A stretch of 64,000 bases of DNA from JABMMZ01 sp964505065 (lineage in GTDB: Bacteria; Bacteroidota; Bacteroidia; NS11-12g; UBA955): the NCBI GenBank assembly GCA_964505065.1, contig CAZDGF010000004.1, forward strand, positions 9,347 through 73,346, given 5' to 3'. Every line of letters starts with the position of its first letter. The stretch's first letter is position 1. Positions 9,797 through 16,945 of the stretch are shown here, piece by piece. The notes under the pieces were generated by a model. It was not told the origin of the DNA, did no database searches, and was given only the letters and a program-made list of their open reading frames with translations. A program made the position numbers and the translations under genes.

Positions 9797-10619
9797 AATA
9801 GCTGCTTTTTTTAAAGAAAATAAAAAATGGAATATTGCCCTTTGGGTGTGTATTGGCTTGTTTTTATTGGGTTCTTTAATTGCGCTTAATCATACCGAAA
9901 AAAATTTAAAAGTAAAAAAAATTAGGGTAAAAATAGAGCCAGAAAATGAATTGTTTTTTTTAGATAGCATGGCTATTTTAGAAATTATGAAAGGCATAAA
10001 CCCAAATATGATGTTGATAGGAAGTAGGATAGGAGATTTGAAAATAGATGAAATGGAAGCCGATTTGGAAGCCAATCCTTTTGTAGAAAAAGCGGATATA
10101 GCTTTAAACGTAGCTGGCGAAATGCAAGTAAAAATATTGCAACGAAGCCCTATACTGAGAGTTTTTAATTCAACAGGAAAAAGCTATTATGTAGCAAAAA
10201 ATGGATATAAAATTCCTGTAAATGAAGCCTATACTGCAAGGGTATTGGCAGCCAATGGCAACATTGCTGAAAACCTTACAGACAGTGCTTTTGTAAAGAG
10301 TTCAATACTCAAGGATTGTTACAAAATTGCAGCCTTTTGTAGTGCCAATGAATTTTGGAATGCACAAATTGAACAATTGTATGTAGATAATTATAATGAC
10401 ATTATCTTGATTCCTAAGGTAGGAAACCATACTATTGTAGTTGGTTCGGCTGAAAATATTGAAGAAAAATTTGAACGTTTGAAGGTATTTTACACCAAGG
10501 GATTGAACAAAATAGGATGGGATAAATATAAATTAATCAATTTAAAATATAAAGACCAAATAGTAGCAGAAAAGCATGGCAACTGGACACCAACAATAGA
10601 TACAACAACAAACAAATGA
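9789..10619 (+). CDS. ftsQ: Cell division protein FtsQ/DivIB
   Basis: Bitopic divisome scaffold protein. A short basic cytoplasmic N terminus is followed by one membrane segment (residues about 17-35, IALWVCIGLFLLGSLIAL) and a periplasmic region of POTRA plus beta-domain size, in 276 residues. Sequence similarity of FtsQ is always weak; the assignment relies on topology, on the FVEKADIALNVAGEMQVKI segment resembling a POTRA end, and on the position between murC and ftsA. It overlaps both neighbours. No ddl gene lies between murC and ftsQ, the usual arrangement in Bacteroidota. Confidence 0.9.
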   Translation: MRKIAAFFKENKKWNIALWVCIGLFLLGSLIALNHTEKNLKVKKIRVKIEPENELFFLDSMAILEIMKGINPNMMLIGSRIGDLKIDEMEADLEANPFVEKADIALNVAGEMQVKILQRSPILRVFNSTGKSYYVAKNGYKIPVNEAYTARVLAANGNIAENLTDSAFVKSSILKDCYKIAAFCSANEFWNAQIEQLYVDNYNDIILIPKVGNHTIVVGSAENIEEKFERLKVFYTKGLNKIGWDKYKLINLKYKDQIVAEKHGNWTPTIDTTTNK

Positions 10620-11929
10620 ATAAAGAAAACATAGATAAATCAGTTAAACTGGTAGTAGGATTAGATATAGGCACAACAAAGGTGTGCGCCATTGTAGGTC
10701 AAAAAAATGAAAATGGGAAAATCAATATTTTAGGCGTTGGTTCAGAACCTTCGTTGGGTGGAGTTATGCGAGGAGAGGTTACCAATATTTCTAAAACTGT
10801 AGATGCCATAAAAGGAGCAATTGCCAAGGCTTCAAAAATTTCTAATGTAGATATAAGAGCAGTGTATGTAGGAATTGCAGGAGAACACATTAAAAGTTTT
10901 CAGCAAAATGGAGTAAGAATTAGAGAAAATTCTGAAGCCGAAATTACCAAAGCAGAGCTTGTAGAAATGAACAAAGAGCAATACAGAATAGCTGTTGAAC
11001 CTGGTTCTAAAATTTTGCACGCTTTAGCACAAGAATATAACATTGATAGCCGTTTTACAACCAAAGAACCAGTGGGAATGCCAGGTACAAAATTGGAATG
11101 TAAATACCATATTGTTACAGGCAGAGTTAGCGCAGCCAAAACCATTCAAAAATGTGTTGAAAATGCAGATTTATTTGCTACTGATATTGTGGTAGAACCC
11201 ATTGCATCTGCCCAAGCGGTATTAAATGCTGATGAGTTAGAGGCAGGTATTGCTATTCTTGATATTGGTGGTGGTACTACAGATTTGGCTATTTTTCACG
11301 ATGGAAAAATAAGGCATACAGCAGTTATTCCTTTTGGTGGAGAGATAATAACAGCCGATATTGCAGAGGCTTTTGGTATTTTGCCAAAACAAGCAGAAAT
11401 GATAAAGGTAAAACATGGTCATGCGCTTGTAGAAGGAACAAAAAGCAACGAAGTAATTATTGTACCTGGTATTAACGATAGAAAACCAAAGCAAATTATG
11501 GTGCGCAATTTAGCCCATGTAATACATGCCCGAATGAACGAAATTATTGAAATGGTAAATGATGAATTGGATATTTCGGGCTATAAAGGCAAATTAAATT
11601 TAGGTATTGTGCTTACAGGTGGTGGAGCGCAATTAAACAATCTTTCGCAATTGGTAGAATACATTACCCATTTAGATGTTAAAATTGGTTTGCCCGACCC
11701 GCATCTTGGCAAAGGCTTGGTAGATGAAGTACGCAGCCCAATGTTTGCTACTTGCATAGGCTTGGTTTTAAAAGGATTTGAAGATATGGAATCGAGCAGT
11801 GAAATAACCAATAATCCAAAACATAAAGCCAAAGTAAAAGCAGCTGGTGGCGGTTTATTTGGCAGTGGTTTTTTTGGTGGCTTCAAAAAATGGATGGATG
11901 ATGACAGTGCGATGGATGATTTTAAGTAA
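10616..11929 (+). CDS. ftsA: Cell division protein FtsA, actin-like membrane tether
   Basis: Actin-fold ATPase that anchors FtsZ to the membrane. The phosphate-1 motif GLDIGTTKVCAIVG starts the protein, the 1C-like insert follows, and DIGGGTTDLAIF is the phosphate-2 motif. LTGGGAQLNN is the adenosine motif. The 437-residue protein ends with a glycine/phenylalanine-rich stretch and GGFKKWMDD, which fits the amphipathic C-terminal membrane-targeting helix. It overlaps ftsQ by four bases (ATGA). A 348-bp repeat-filled gap separates it from ftsZ. Confidence 0.96.
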   Translation: MNKENIDKSVKLVVGLDIGTTKVCAIVGQKNENGKINILGVGSEPSLGGVMRGEVTNISKTVDAIKGAIAKASKISNVDIRAVYVGIAGEHIKSFQQNGVRIRENSEAEITKAELVEMNKEQYRIAVEPGSKILHALAQEYNIDSRFTTKEPVGMPGTKLECKYHIVTGRVSAAKTIQKCVENADLFATDIVVEPIASAQAVLNADELEAGIAILDIGGGTTDLAIFHDGKIRHTAVIPFGGEIITADIAEAFGILPKQAEMIKVKHGHALVEGTKSNEVIIVPGINDRKPKQIMVRNLAHVIHARMNEIIEMVNDELDISGYKGKLNLGIVLTGGGAQLNNLSQLVEYITHLDVKIGLPDPHLGKGLVDEVRSPMFATCIGLVLKGFEDMESSSEITNNPKHKAKVKAAGGGLFGSGFFGGFKKWMDDDSAMDDFK

Positions 11930-12277
11930 ATAAAAAAAGCATCTCTCAAGTCCCCTCTCCTATGGAGAGGGGATTTAGGGTAGAGGCAAAAATAAAGTTG
12001 GCAAATATTGAATTAGCAATTGGCAAAAAAGTAAACAAATAGCTTTGCGTCTTTGCGTGAAAAAAAGTTAGCAGTTGGCAAAATAGAAAAAAAAATAGAA
12101 AATTAAAAACTTTGCGTCTTTGCGTGAAAAAAAGTTAGCAGTTGGCAAAATAGAAAAAAAATAGAAAATTAAAAACTTTGCGTCTTTGCGTGAATTTAAA
12201 TAATAAAAAAAAAGGCACATCTCTCAAGTCCCATCTCCTTTGGAGAGGGGATTTAGGGGAGAGGCAAATAAACAAAT
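11930..12277. repeat. Repeat-filled ftsA/ftsZ gap flanked by two hairpin elements
   Basis: No gene is present in these 348 bp. Two near-identical elements bracket the gap. The first spans about 11940-11988 with hairpin CCCCTCTCC-TAT-GGAGAGGGG at 11952-11972. The second spans about 12217-12268 with hairpin around 12230-12250. Both begin CATCTCTCAAGTCCC and end GAGGCAAA. Between them lie AGTTGGCAAA / TTAGCAATTGGCAAAA blocks and a 66-67-bp tandem repeat (12043-12193). The same modules occur in the murD-ftsW gap. Because ftsZ starts only 9 bp after the second element, its 5' leader includes this hairpin. Confidence 0.8.
12043..12193. repeat. Tandem repeat, 67- and 66-bp units plus partial third
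   Basis: Unit starts are at 12043, 12110 and 12176, each opening with CTTTGCGTCTTTGCGTGAA. The rest of each full unit reads as TTAGCAGTTGGCAAAATAG followed by an A-rich stretch. Units 1 and 2 differ mainly by one A in a homopolymer; the third is cut after about 18 bp. The array sits inside the ftsA-ftsZ gap. Length polymorphism between strains is likely because of the near-perfect units (inference). Confidence 0.85.
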
Positions 12278-13588
12278 ATGAATTATTTTAAAGTAGAATT
12301 ACCAAAAGAACAATCATCTATTATCAAAGTAATGGGTGTAGGTGGTGGTGGCAGCAATGCTGTAAATTATATGTACACCAAAGGTATAGTAGGTGTAGAT
12401 TTTTTTTTGTGTAATACAGATGCGCAGCATTTGGAACGCAGCCCAGTATTGAATAAAATACAATTAGGCAGCAATCTTACCGAAGGCTTGGGTGCTGGTG
12501 GCGACCCAGAATTTGGCAAGCGTTGTGCTATGGAAAGCCTTGATAAAGTGGAAGAGGCTTTGCGCCATAATACCAAAATGTTGTTTATAACAGCAGGAAT
12601 GGGTGGCGGAACAGGAACAGGTGCAGCACCTATTATTGCTCAAAAAGCAAGACAAATGGGCATTTTAACCATTGGCATTGTTACACGTCCGTTTGTTAGT
12701 GAAGGTCCTCAAAAAGCGCAAAAAGCCGAAAAAGGTATAGCCGATTTAAAACCACATGTAGATGCACTTTTGGTTATAAGTAATGAAAGAATATGGCAGA
12801 TGTTTCCTAATACAAAATATTCTGAAGGATTGAGCAAAGTAGATGACATTTTGTTTACTGCCTCTCGTGGTATAGCTGAAATTATTACCAAAGAAGGCTA
12901 TATGAATGTGGATTTCAGAGATGTAAAAACGGCTATGGAAAACAGTGGTAGAGCATTAATGGGTTCTGGTTTAGCTGTTGGAGACGATAGGGCAATGATT
13001 GCAGCACAACAAGCTTTAGATTCTCCATTATTAGATGATAATAGTATTGAAGGTGCAAAACATATTTTGGTAAATATTAGTTTTGGTAACGATGAACCTT
13101 TTACAAATGAAGTTAATTTGATTATTGGTTTTTTCCAACAGCAAGCAGGCTTAAACGCCAATCTTAAATTTGGCTTAACACACAATGAAACATTAGACAG
13201 AGAATTGGCTATAACACTTGTAGCTACAGGTTTTGACAATGCACAAGAAAACAATATTTCAACTGAAAGTAATGAAGACGAAGGCGTTATTGAAATAAAC
13301 TTTGACAATGCAGAAACCATTACTTTGCCAGTAGAAAATACACCAAAAGCAGAAGAAATTATTTTTAATCCCATACGCACACCACGTGAGCCAATAAACG
13401 ACAATAGAAGCCAACATAAAAATGCCTCAAATATGGATACACCAGCTTTTAAGCGTCATAATGTTGTGTTAGAAGATTTGCAACAAGGAGTAGAAATATC
13501 AAAAGTATTTTTGGAAGAAGAAAAAGAAAATAAAACCGCTCGTTTTAAAGATGGTGGTAATAAGTATTTGCATGATAATGTAGATTAG
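12278..13588 (+). CDS. ftsZ: Cell division GTPase FtsZ
   Basis: Tubulin-like GTPase that forms the Z ring. The glycine-rich start GVGGGGSNAVNYMY, the tubulin signature GGGTGTGAAP (about residues 108-117), the NTDAQHL loop and the T7-loop region around KVDDILFTASRGI are all present. A disordered acidic linker (about 325-385) is followed by the TPAFKRHNVVLED peptide and the Bacteroidota-type terminal LHDNVD. Length is 436. Its last 67 bp (13522-13588) occur again at 14704-14770 downstream of an inserted nuclease gene, so the present 3' end may not be the original one. No differences in the encoded tail result. Confidence 0.98.
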   Translation: MNYFKVELPKEQSSIIKVMGVGGGGSNAVNYMYTKGIVGVDFFLCNTDAQHLERSPVLNKIQLGSNLTEGLGAGGDPEFGKRCAMESLDKVEEALRHNTKMLFITAGMGGGTGTGAAPIIAQKARQMGILTIGIVTRPFVSEGPQKAQKAEKGIADLKPHVDALLVISNERIWQMFPNTKYSEGLSKVDDILFTASRGIAEIITKEGYMNVDFRDVKTAMENSGRALMGSGLAVGDDRAMIAAQQALDSPLLDDNSIEGAKHILVNISFGNDEPFTNEVNLIIGFFQQQAGLNANLKFGLTHNETLDRELAITLVATGFDNAQENNISTESNEDEGVIEINFDNAETITLPVENTPKAEEIIFNPIRTPREPINDNRSQHKNASNMDTPAFKRHNVVLEDLQQGVEISKVFLEEEKENKTARFKDGGNKYLHDNVD

Positions 13589-13606
13589 ATTATTTATAAA
13601 TATTCA

Positions 13607-14692
13607 ATGAGTTTAGGAATAAATAGTATTTTACAACAGGTAAGTATAATAACTAAAAAATATAACGAACTGGCTAAAATAACTGGAGAAAACTTTAATG
13701 TTTTTAAAATATTAAAAGTAGAAACAAAAGAAGTTAAACTACATTCGGCATTTATTGCTGAATTATTAAACCCATTCGGTTCTCACGGACAAGGAAATAA
13801 ATTTATTTTAGAATTTATTAATATATTGGGTAAGAAAAATGAGCAAAAAATTAATTTTAATATTGATGGTGTAAAAAATGTAATTGTTGAAAAATATTTG
13901 GGTGAAAAAACGGACAACAATGGAGGAAGAATAGATATAATTTTAGAAGACAATCAAAATAATTTCATTGTAATAGAGAATAAAATTTATGCACTTGACC
14001 AAGAAAACCAACTAATAAGATATAATAATGCCTACAAAGATTCTCCCATTGTTTATTTAACTTTATACGGCAATGAACCAAGAGAATATAGTATTGGTGT
14101 AGAAAGCGAAGTTAAAAATAAATTAATCTGTATTTCTTTTAAAGAAGATATTTTAAAATGGCTAATAACCTGTAAAAAATATACAACTGACTATCCATTG
14201 CTAAGAGAAACAATTACACAATACATTAATACGATAAAAACTTTAACAAATCAAACAACAAATACTTATATGAGTACAGAAATTGTAAACCAAATTTTAA
14301 AAAGTGGAGAAATTGAGGCGGCATTTGAAATAATAAAAAATACAGAAGAACTTAAAGAAGCAATAATTAATGAACTTTTGATGCGTCTTAAAATTAAAAA
14401 GGAAGGATATGTAATTGATGTAATCACTCCTAATAATAAATTTCTTGGAAGAAAAGATACAGCAATTAAATTTATGAAAAAACAATTAAATCAAAATGTC
14501 CAATTATCTTTTGTTGATGATTTTGAAAAAGTTCAAATTGGAATTTGCAAATCAAACAATGAATGGATTGAAAATAAAGTTGCGGTTTTTGAAGAATGGA
14601 GATTAAACGGTTGGGATGAAATACACAAAGAACAGTTAGATAATATAATCATTGAAAAGGTAGAAAAATATTTTTCAGAAATTACATTTTAA
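13607..14692 (+). CDS. PD-(D/E)XK superfamily nuclease
   Basis: A 361-residue protein with a restriction-endonuclease-like core. The acidic/basic residues are arranged as D110 in GGRIDIILED, then E124-x-K126 in VIENKIYA, followed by Q134 in DQENQLIRYN; this is the D-(E/D)xK plus Q pattern of the PD-(D/E)XK_4-like family. An upstream HSAFIAELLNP helix is characteristic of the same family. The C-terminal third has no recognisable domain. It begins 18 bp behind the ftsZ stop and is followed 11 bp later by a duplicated ftsZ tail, so it looks inserted. Composition is AT-rich, somewhat more so than ftsZ. Its cellular role (defence, repair or selfish) cannot be told from the sequence. Confidence 0.8.
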   Translation: MSLGINSILQQVSIITKKYNELAKITGENFNVFKILKVETKEVKLHSAFIAELLNPFGSHGQGNKFILEFINILGKKNEQKINFNIDGVKNVIVEKYLGEKTDNNGGRIDIILEDNQNNFIVIENKIYALDQENQLIRYNNAYKDSPIVYLTLYGNEPREYSIGVESEVKNKLICISFKEDILKWLITCKKYTTDYPLLRETITQYINTIKTLTNQTTNTYMSTEIVNQILKSGEIEAAFEIIKNTEELKEAIINELLMRLKIKKEGYVIDVITPNNKFLGRKDTAIKFMKKQLNQNVQLSFVDDFEKVQIGICKSNNEWIENKVAVFEEWRLNGWDEIHKEQLDNIIIEKVEKYFSEITF

Positions 14693-14703
14693 TTTAATCT
14701 TTT

Positions 14704-14770
14704 AAAAGAAAACAAAACCGCTCGTTTTAAAGATGGTGGGAATAAATATTTGCATGACAATGTAGATTAA
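14704..14770 (+). pseudogene. Displaced second copy of the ftsZ 3' end
   Basis: These 67 bp match 13522-13588, the end of ftsZ, at 62 of 67 positions. All five differences fall on third codon positions and are silent (AAT/AAC, GGT/GGG, AAG/AAA, GAT/GAC, and stop TAG/TAA). The copy keeps the reading frame and a stop codon but has no start. It ends 2 bp before the stop of the convergent protease gene, so this copy probably occupies the ancestral place of the ftsZ end. It marks the downstream border of an about 1.1-kb insertion. Confidence 0.9.
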
Positions 14771-14772
14771 TT

Positions 14773-15153
14773 CTACATCACAATACCAACTGCCATATTC
14801 GGGTTTTCTGGGTTTACAGAAATTTTTAATAATGAAGGTTGAATAACCAAATCCATATCCTCAATAGGTATAGCGCCTAAAAGTGTGGTATTGCCTAATA
14901 CCAATGCCCCTACAAAGCATTGTCTGTTTTCAAAGTTTACTTTTATAGGTCCTACATAGTTGCACTTTTTTTTGCTGCCATCGGCTATTACAACTTCTCT
15001 TTCTTCAAGCGTATTCAAGTTTAATTGAATTGCCAAATGCTCTGGAATACATAAAAAATTAGAGCCAGTATCAACCAAAGCCTTAGTTTCTATCGGCAGT
15101 AATTTGCTTTCTAATGGATTTGAAAGTGTTATGTTTGTATATATTAAGCCCTT
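14773..15153 (-). CDS. Retropepsin-like clan AA aspartic protease, start codon apparently lost
   Basis: A single-domain aspartic protease-like protein. The catalytic motif is ALVDTGSNFLCIP, followed by the flap region and a hydrophobic LLGAIPIEDMDL segment equivalent to the second psi-loop glycine motif, in about 125 residues. Homologues usually begin with Met-Gly followed by a LIYTNI-like strand. Here the corresponding codons read AAG GGC (15153-15148), and no ATG, GTG or TTG lies upstream in frame before a stop near 15207. The only TTG (15078) is inside the active-site motif and would remove the N-terminal strand. The gene either uses a non-standard start codon or is decaying. Confidence 0.7.
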   Translation of the reverse strand, partial: KGLIYTNITLSNPLESKLLPIETKALVDTGSNFLCIPEHLAIQLNLNTLEEREVVIADGSKKKCNYVGPIKVNFENRQCFVGALVLGNTTLLGAIPIEDMDLVIQPSLLKISVNPENPNMAVGIVM

Positions 15154-15169
15154 TGCTGAATTTCTAATA

Positions 15170-15197
15170 CAAATATAACACTTTTTTTCTTTAACAA
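15170..15197 (-). promoter_or_regulatory. Bacteroidota-type promoter for the aspartic protease gene
   Basis: On the minus strand TTG (15197-15195) is followed after 17 bp by TATATTTG (15177-15170), matching the TTG / TAnnTTTG consensus of Bacteroidota sigma-ABfr promoters. Transcription would begin close to 15160, only a few bases ahead of the AAG-GGC codons of the protease gene. An in-frame upstream start is therefore unlikely to be transcribed. Confidence 0.5.
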
Positions 15198-15208
15198 TAT
15201 TTTTCCTT

Positions 15209-15216
15209 TATTTTCG
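15209..15216 (+). promoter_or_regulatory. Putative -7 box for the double-FGE-domain gene
   Basis: TATTTTCG matches TAnnTTTG except for C at position seven and lies 13 bp ahead of the ATG at 15230. The same octamer occurs ahead of the giant gene at 23028. It overlaps back-to-back with the minus-strand promoter of the protease gene. Confidence 0.4.
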
Positions 15217-15229
15217 TTAATCCAATTAT

Positions 15230-16873
15230 ATGAAATTAAAAACCTTACTTTTCGGCTTATTTTTTATTTGTATTTTAAAACTCAATGCACAAGAGTTAAA
15301 CACAAAAACCATTAAGTTTTTTTCTAAAGATTTAATGTATCAACCTTTAAAAGACGATTATTTATTTATTGCCGATGCAGAAATTTCTAACTTGCAATAC
15401 AGAGAATTTCTAAATTGGCTTTTAAAAAACAACCAAATAGAAACATACCATAAAATGCTGCCCGATACAACTGTTTGGCGAAGCAAATTAGCATTTAACG
15501 AGCCTTATGTGGAATATTATTTACGTCATCCTGCCTACAATGATTACCCTGTGGTAGGTGTATCTTACATACAAGCCCAAATTTGGTGCAATTGGGCTGC
15601 CGATAGAATTATGGAAACAGAAGATTTTAAAAAATTAAATATTGAAAAAATAGAATTGCGTTTACCTACCGAAAAAGAATGGATGCAAGCTGCACGAGGC
15701 ACATTGCCCGAAACAGCTATATGGCCTTGGGAAGGCAACACTTTACGAATAGAAAATGGAAAGAAAAAAGACCAGGGTAAAATTGGATTGAACGTAAAAA
15801 GAGGAAAAGCTATAGGAAGCCAATTAAACGATGCAGGTTTTATTACCACACCTGTATATTCCTATTGGACCAATACCATTGGTTTGTACAATGTATGCGG
15901 CAATGTAGCCGAATGGGTGCAAGAGCGCAAAGCCAAAGGCGGCAGTTGGAACGATTTGCCCTACAATGCCCGTATAGATTTTAACAGCCCTGTTTTAGAT
16001 GATTCTTTTAGAAGTGCTACTATTGGTTTTCGTCCTGTATTGGAGGTAATAAGTTATAAAAAAATATTACAAAGCAAACCACTTGAGGTTAATGCAAAAA
16101 TGATAAGTAAGCAATTAGGTGTTGTAAAAGATAGTTTGTTTGCTTCGTTTTATGAAACAAGTAATGTATTGTACAATACTTTTTTAACAGAAACCAAAAA
16201 TACAGATTGTGCTATAAACAATATCGGCTGGGCTGCTTATTCGCCTTATAGCCATATGCAGCAATACGGTTGGCATCCTAATTATGATAATTTTCCTGTG
16301 GTAAATATTAACTACGAAAGTGCTGTAAAATTTTGCGAATGGTTGACTAATAAATACAACAATTCAGCAGCTCGAAAGTATAAAAAAGTACAGTTTAAAT
16401 TGCCTACTGAAAAGGAATGGGAACTTGCTGCCAGAGGCGGAAGAATTGGAAACCCATATCCTTGGGGAGGTCCCTATTTTTTAAACTCAAGAGGTTGTTA
16501 TTTGGCTAATTTTTGTCCTAATGAAGAGCAATATTTGAGTAAACAAGATTATACAATTGAAAAGTGGAGCGATACATTTTCTGTACGCCATTATATTAGC
16601 CCTCAATATACCTATCCTTATTCTGATTCAACAATAAGCCGTGGAGTTGATGGTTTAGAATTTGCAGGAAAGGTAAATTCATATTTTCCTAATAATTATA
16701 GTTTTTATAATTGCGCTGGCAATGTTGCCGAAATGATAGCAGAAAAAGGCATAAGCAAAGGCGGTAGTTTTACATCATCGCAACAATATATTCAGATAGA
16801 AGCCAAAGAAAATTATACCTCAAGCAATGCTAACCTTGGTTTCCGCTTTTTTATGCAAGTGTTAGAAAAATAA
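15230..16873 (+). CDS. Secreted protein with two formylglycine-generating-enzyme-like (SUMF1) domains
   Basis: Signal peptide at residues 1-20 (LFGLFFICILKLNAQ). Two tandem FGE/SUMF1 domains follow. The first (about 40-262) has VVGVSYIQAQIWCNWAA, LRLPTEKEWMQAARG, NVCGNVAEWV and GFRPV. The second (about 300-545) has VVNINYESAVKFCEWL, FKLPTEKEWELAARGG, NCAGNVAEMI and GFRFF. Each thus carries the full set of fold-defining motifs. In Bacteroidota such proteins include the gliding/T9SS lipoproteins GldJ and GldK, but those have one domain and a lipobox, which is absent here. A periplasmic structural role is therefore more likely than sulfatase maturation; this is inference. Confidence 0.85.
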   Translation: MKLKTLLFGLFFICILKLNAQELNTKTIKFFSKDLMYQPLKDDYLFIADAEISNLQYREFLNWLLKNNQIETYHKMLPDTTVWRSKLAFNEPYVEYYLRHPAYNDYPVVGVSYIQAQIWCNWAADRIMETEDFKKLNIEKIELRLPTEKEWMQAARGTLPETAIWPWEGNTLRIENGKKKDQGKIGLNVKRGKAIGSQLNDAGFITTPVYSYWTNTIGLYNVCGNVAEWVQERKAKGGSWNDLPYNARIDFNSPVLDDSFRSATIGFRPVLEVISYKKILQSKPLEVNAKMISKQLGVVKDSLFASFYETSNVLYNTFLTETKNTDCAINNIGWAAYSPYSHMQQYGWHPNYDNFPVVNINYESAVKFCEWLTNKYNNSAARKYKKVQFKLPTEKEWELAARGGRIGNPYPWGGPYFLNSRGCYLANFCPNEEQYLSKQDYTIEKWSDTFSVRHYISPQYTYPYSDSTISRGVDGLEFAGKVNSYFPNNYSFYNCAGNVAEMIAEKGISKGGSFTSSQQYIQIEAKENYTSSNANLGFRFFMQVLEK

Positions 16874-16945
16874 AATTTCCCATATTTTTCAATATTTTTC
16901 CCATAATGTAATTTTTTAGTTTCAATTTTCTTTTTATTTGTTTGG

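Noticed and set aside
13522..14770. Recent simple target-site duplication by a transposase
   Set aside because: No transposase or integrase is encoded in the segment, no inverted repeats are visible at its borders, and the copies already differ at five silent sites.
15181..15207. N-terminal extension of the aspartic protease from an ATT or GTT codon
   Set aside because: The -7 promoter box lies between these codons and the conserved domain, so they are probably not transcribed; not used for the gene end.
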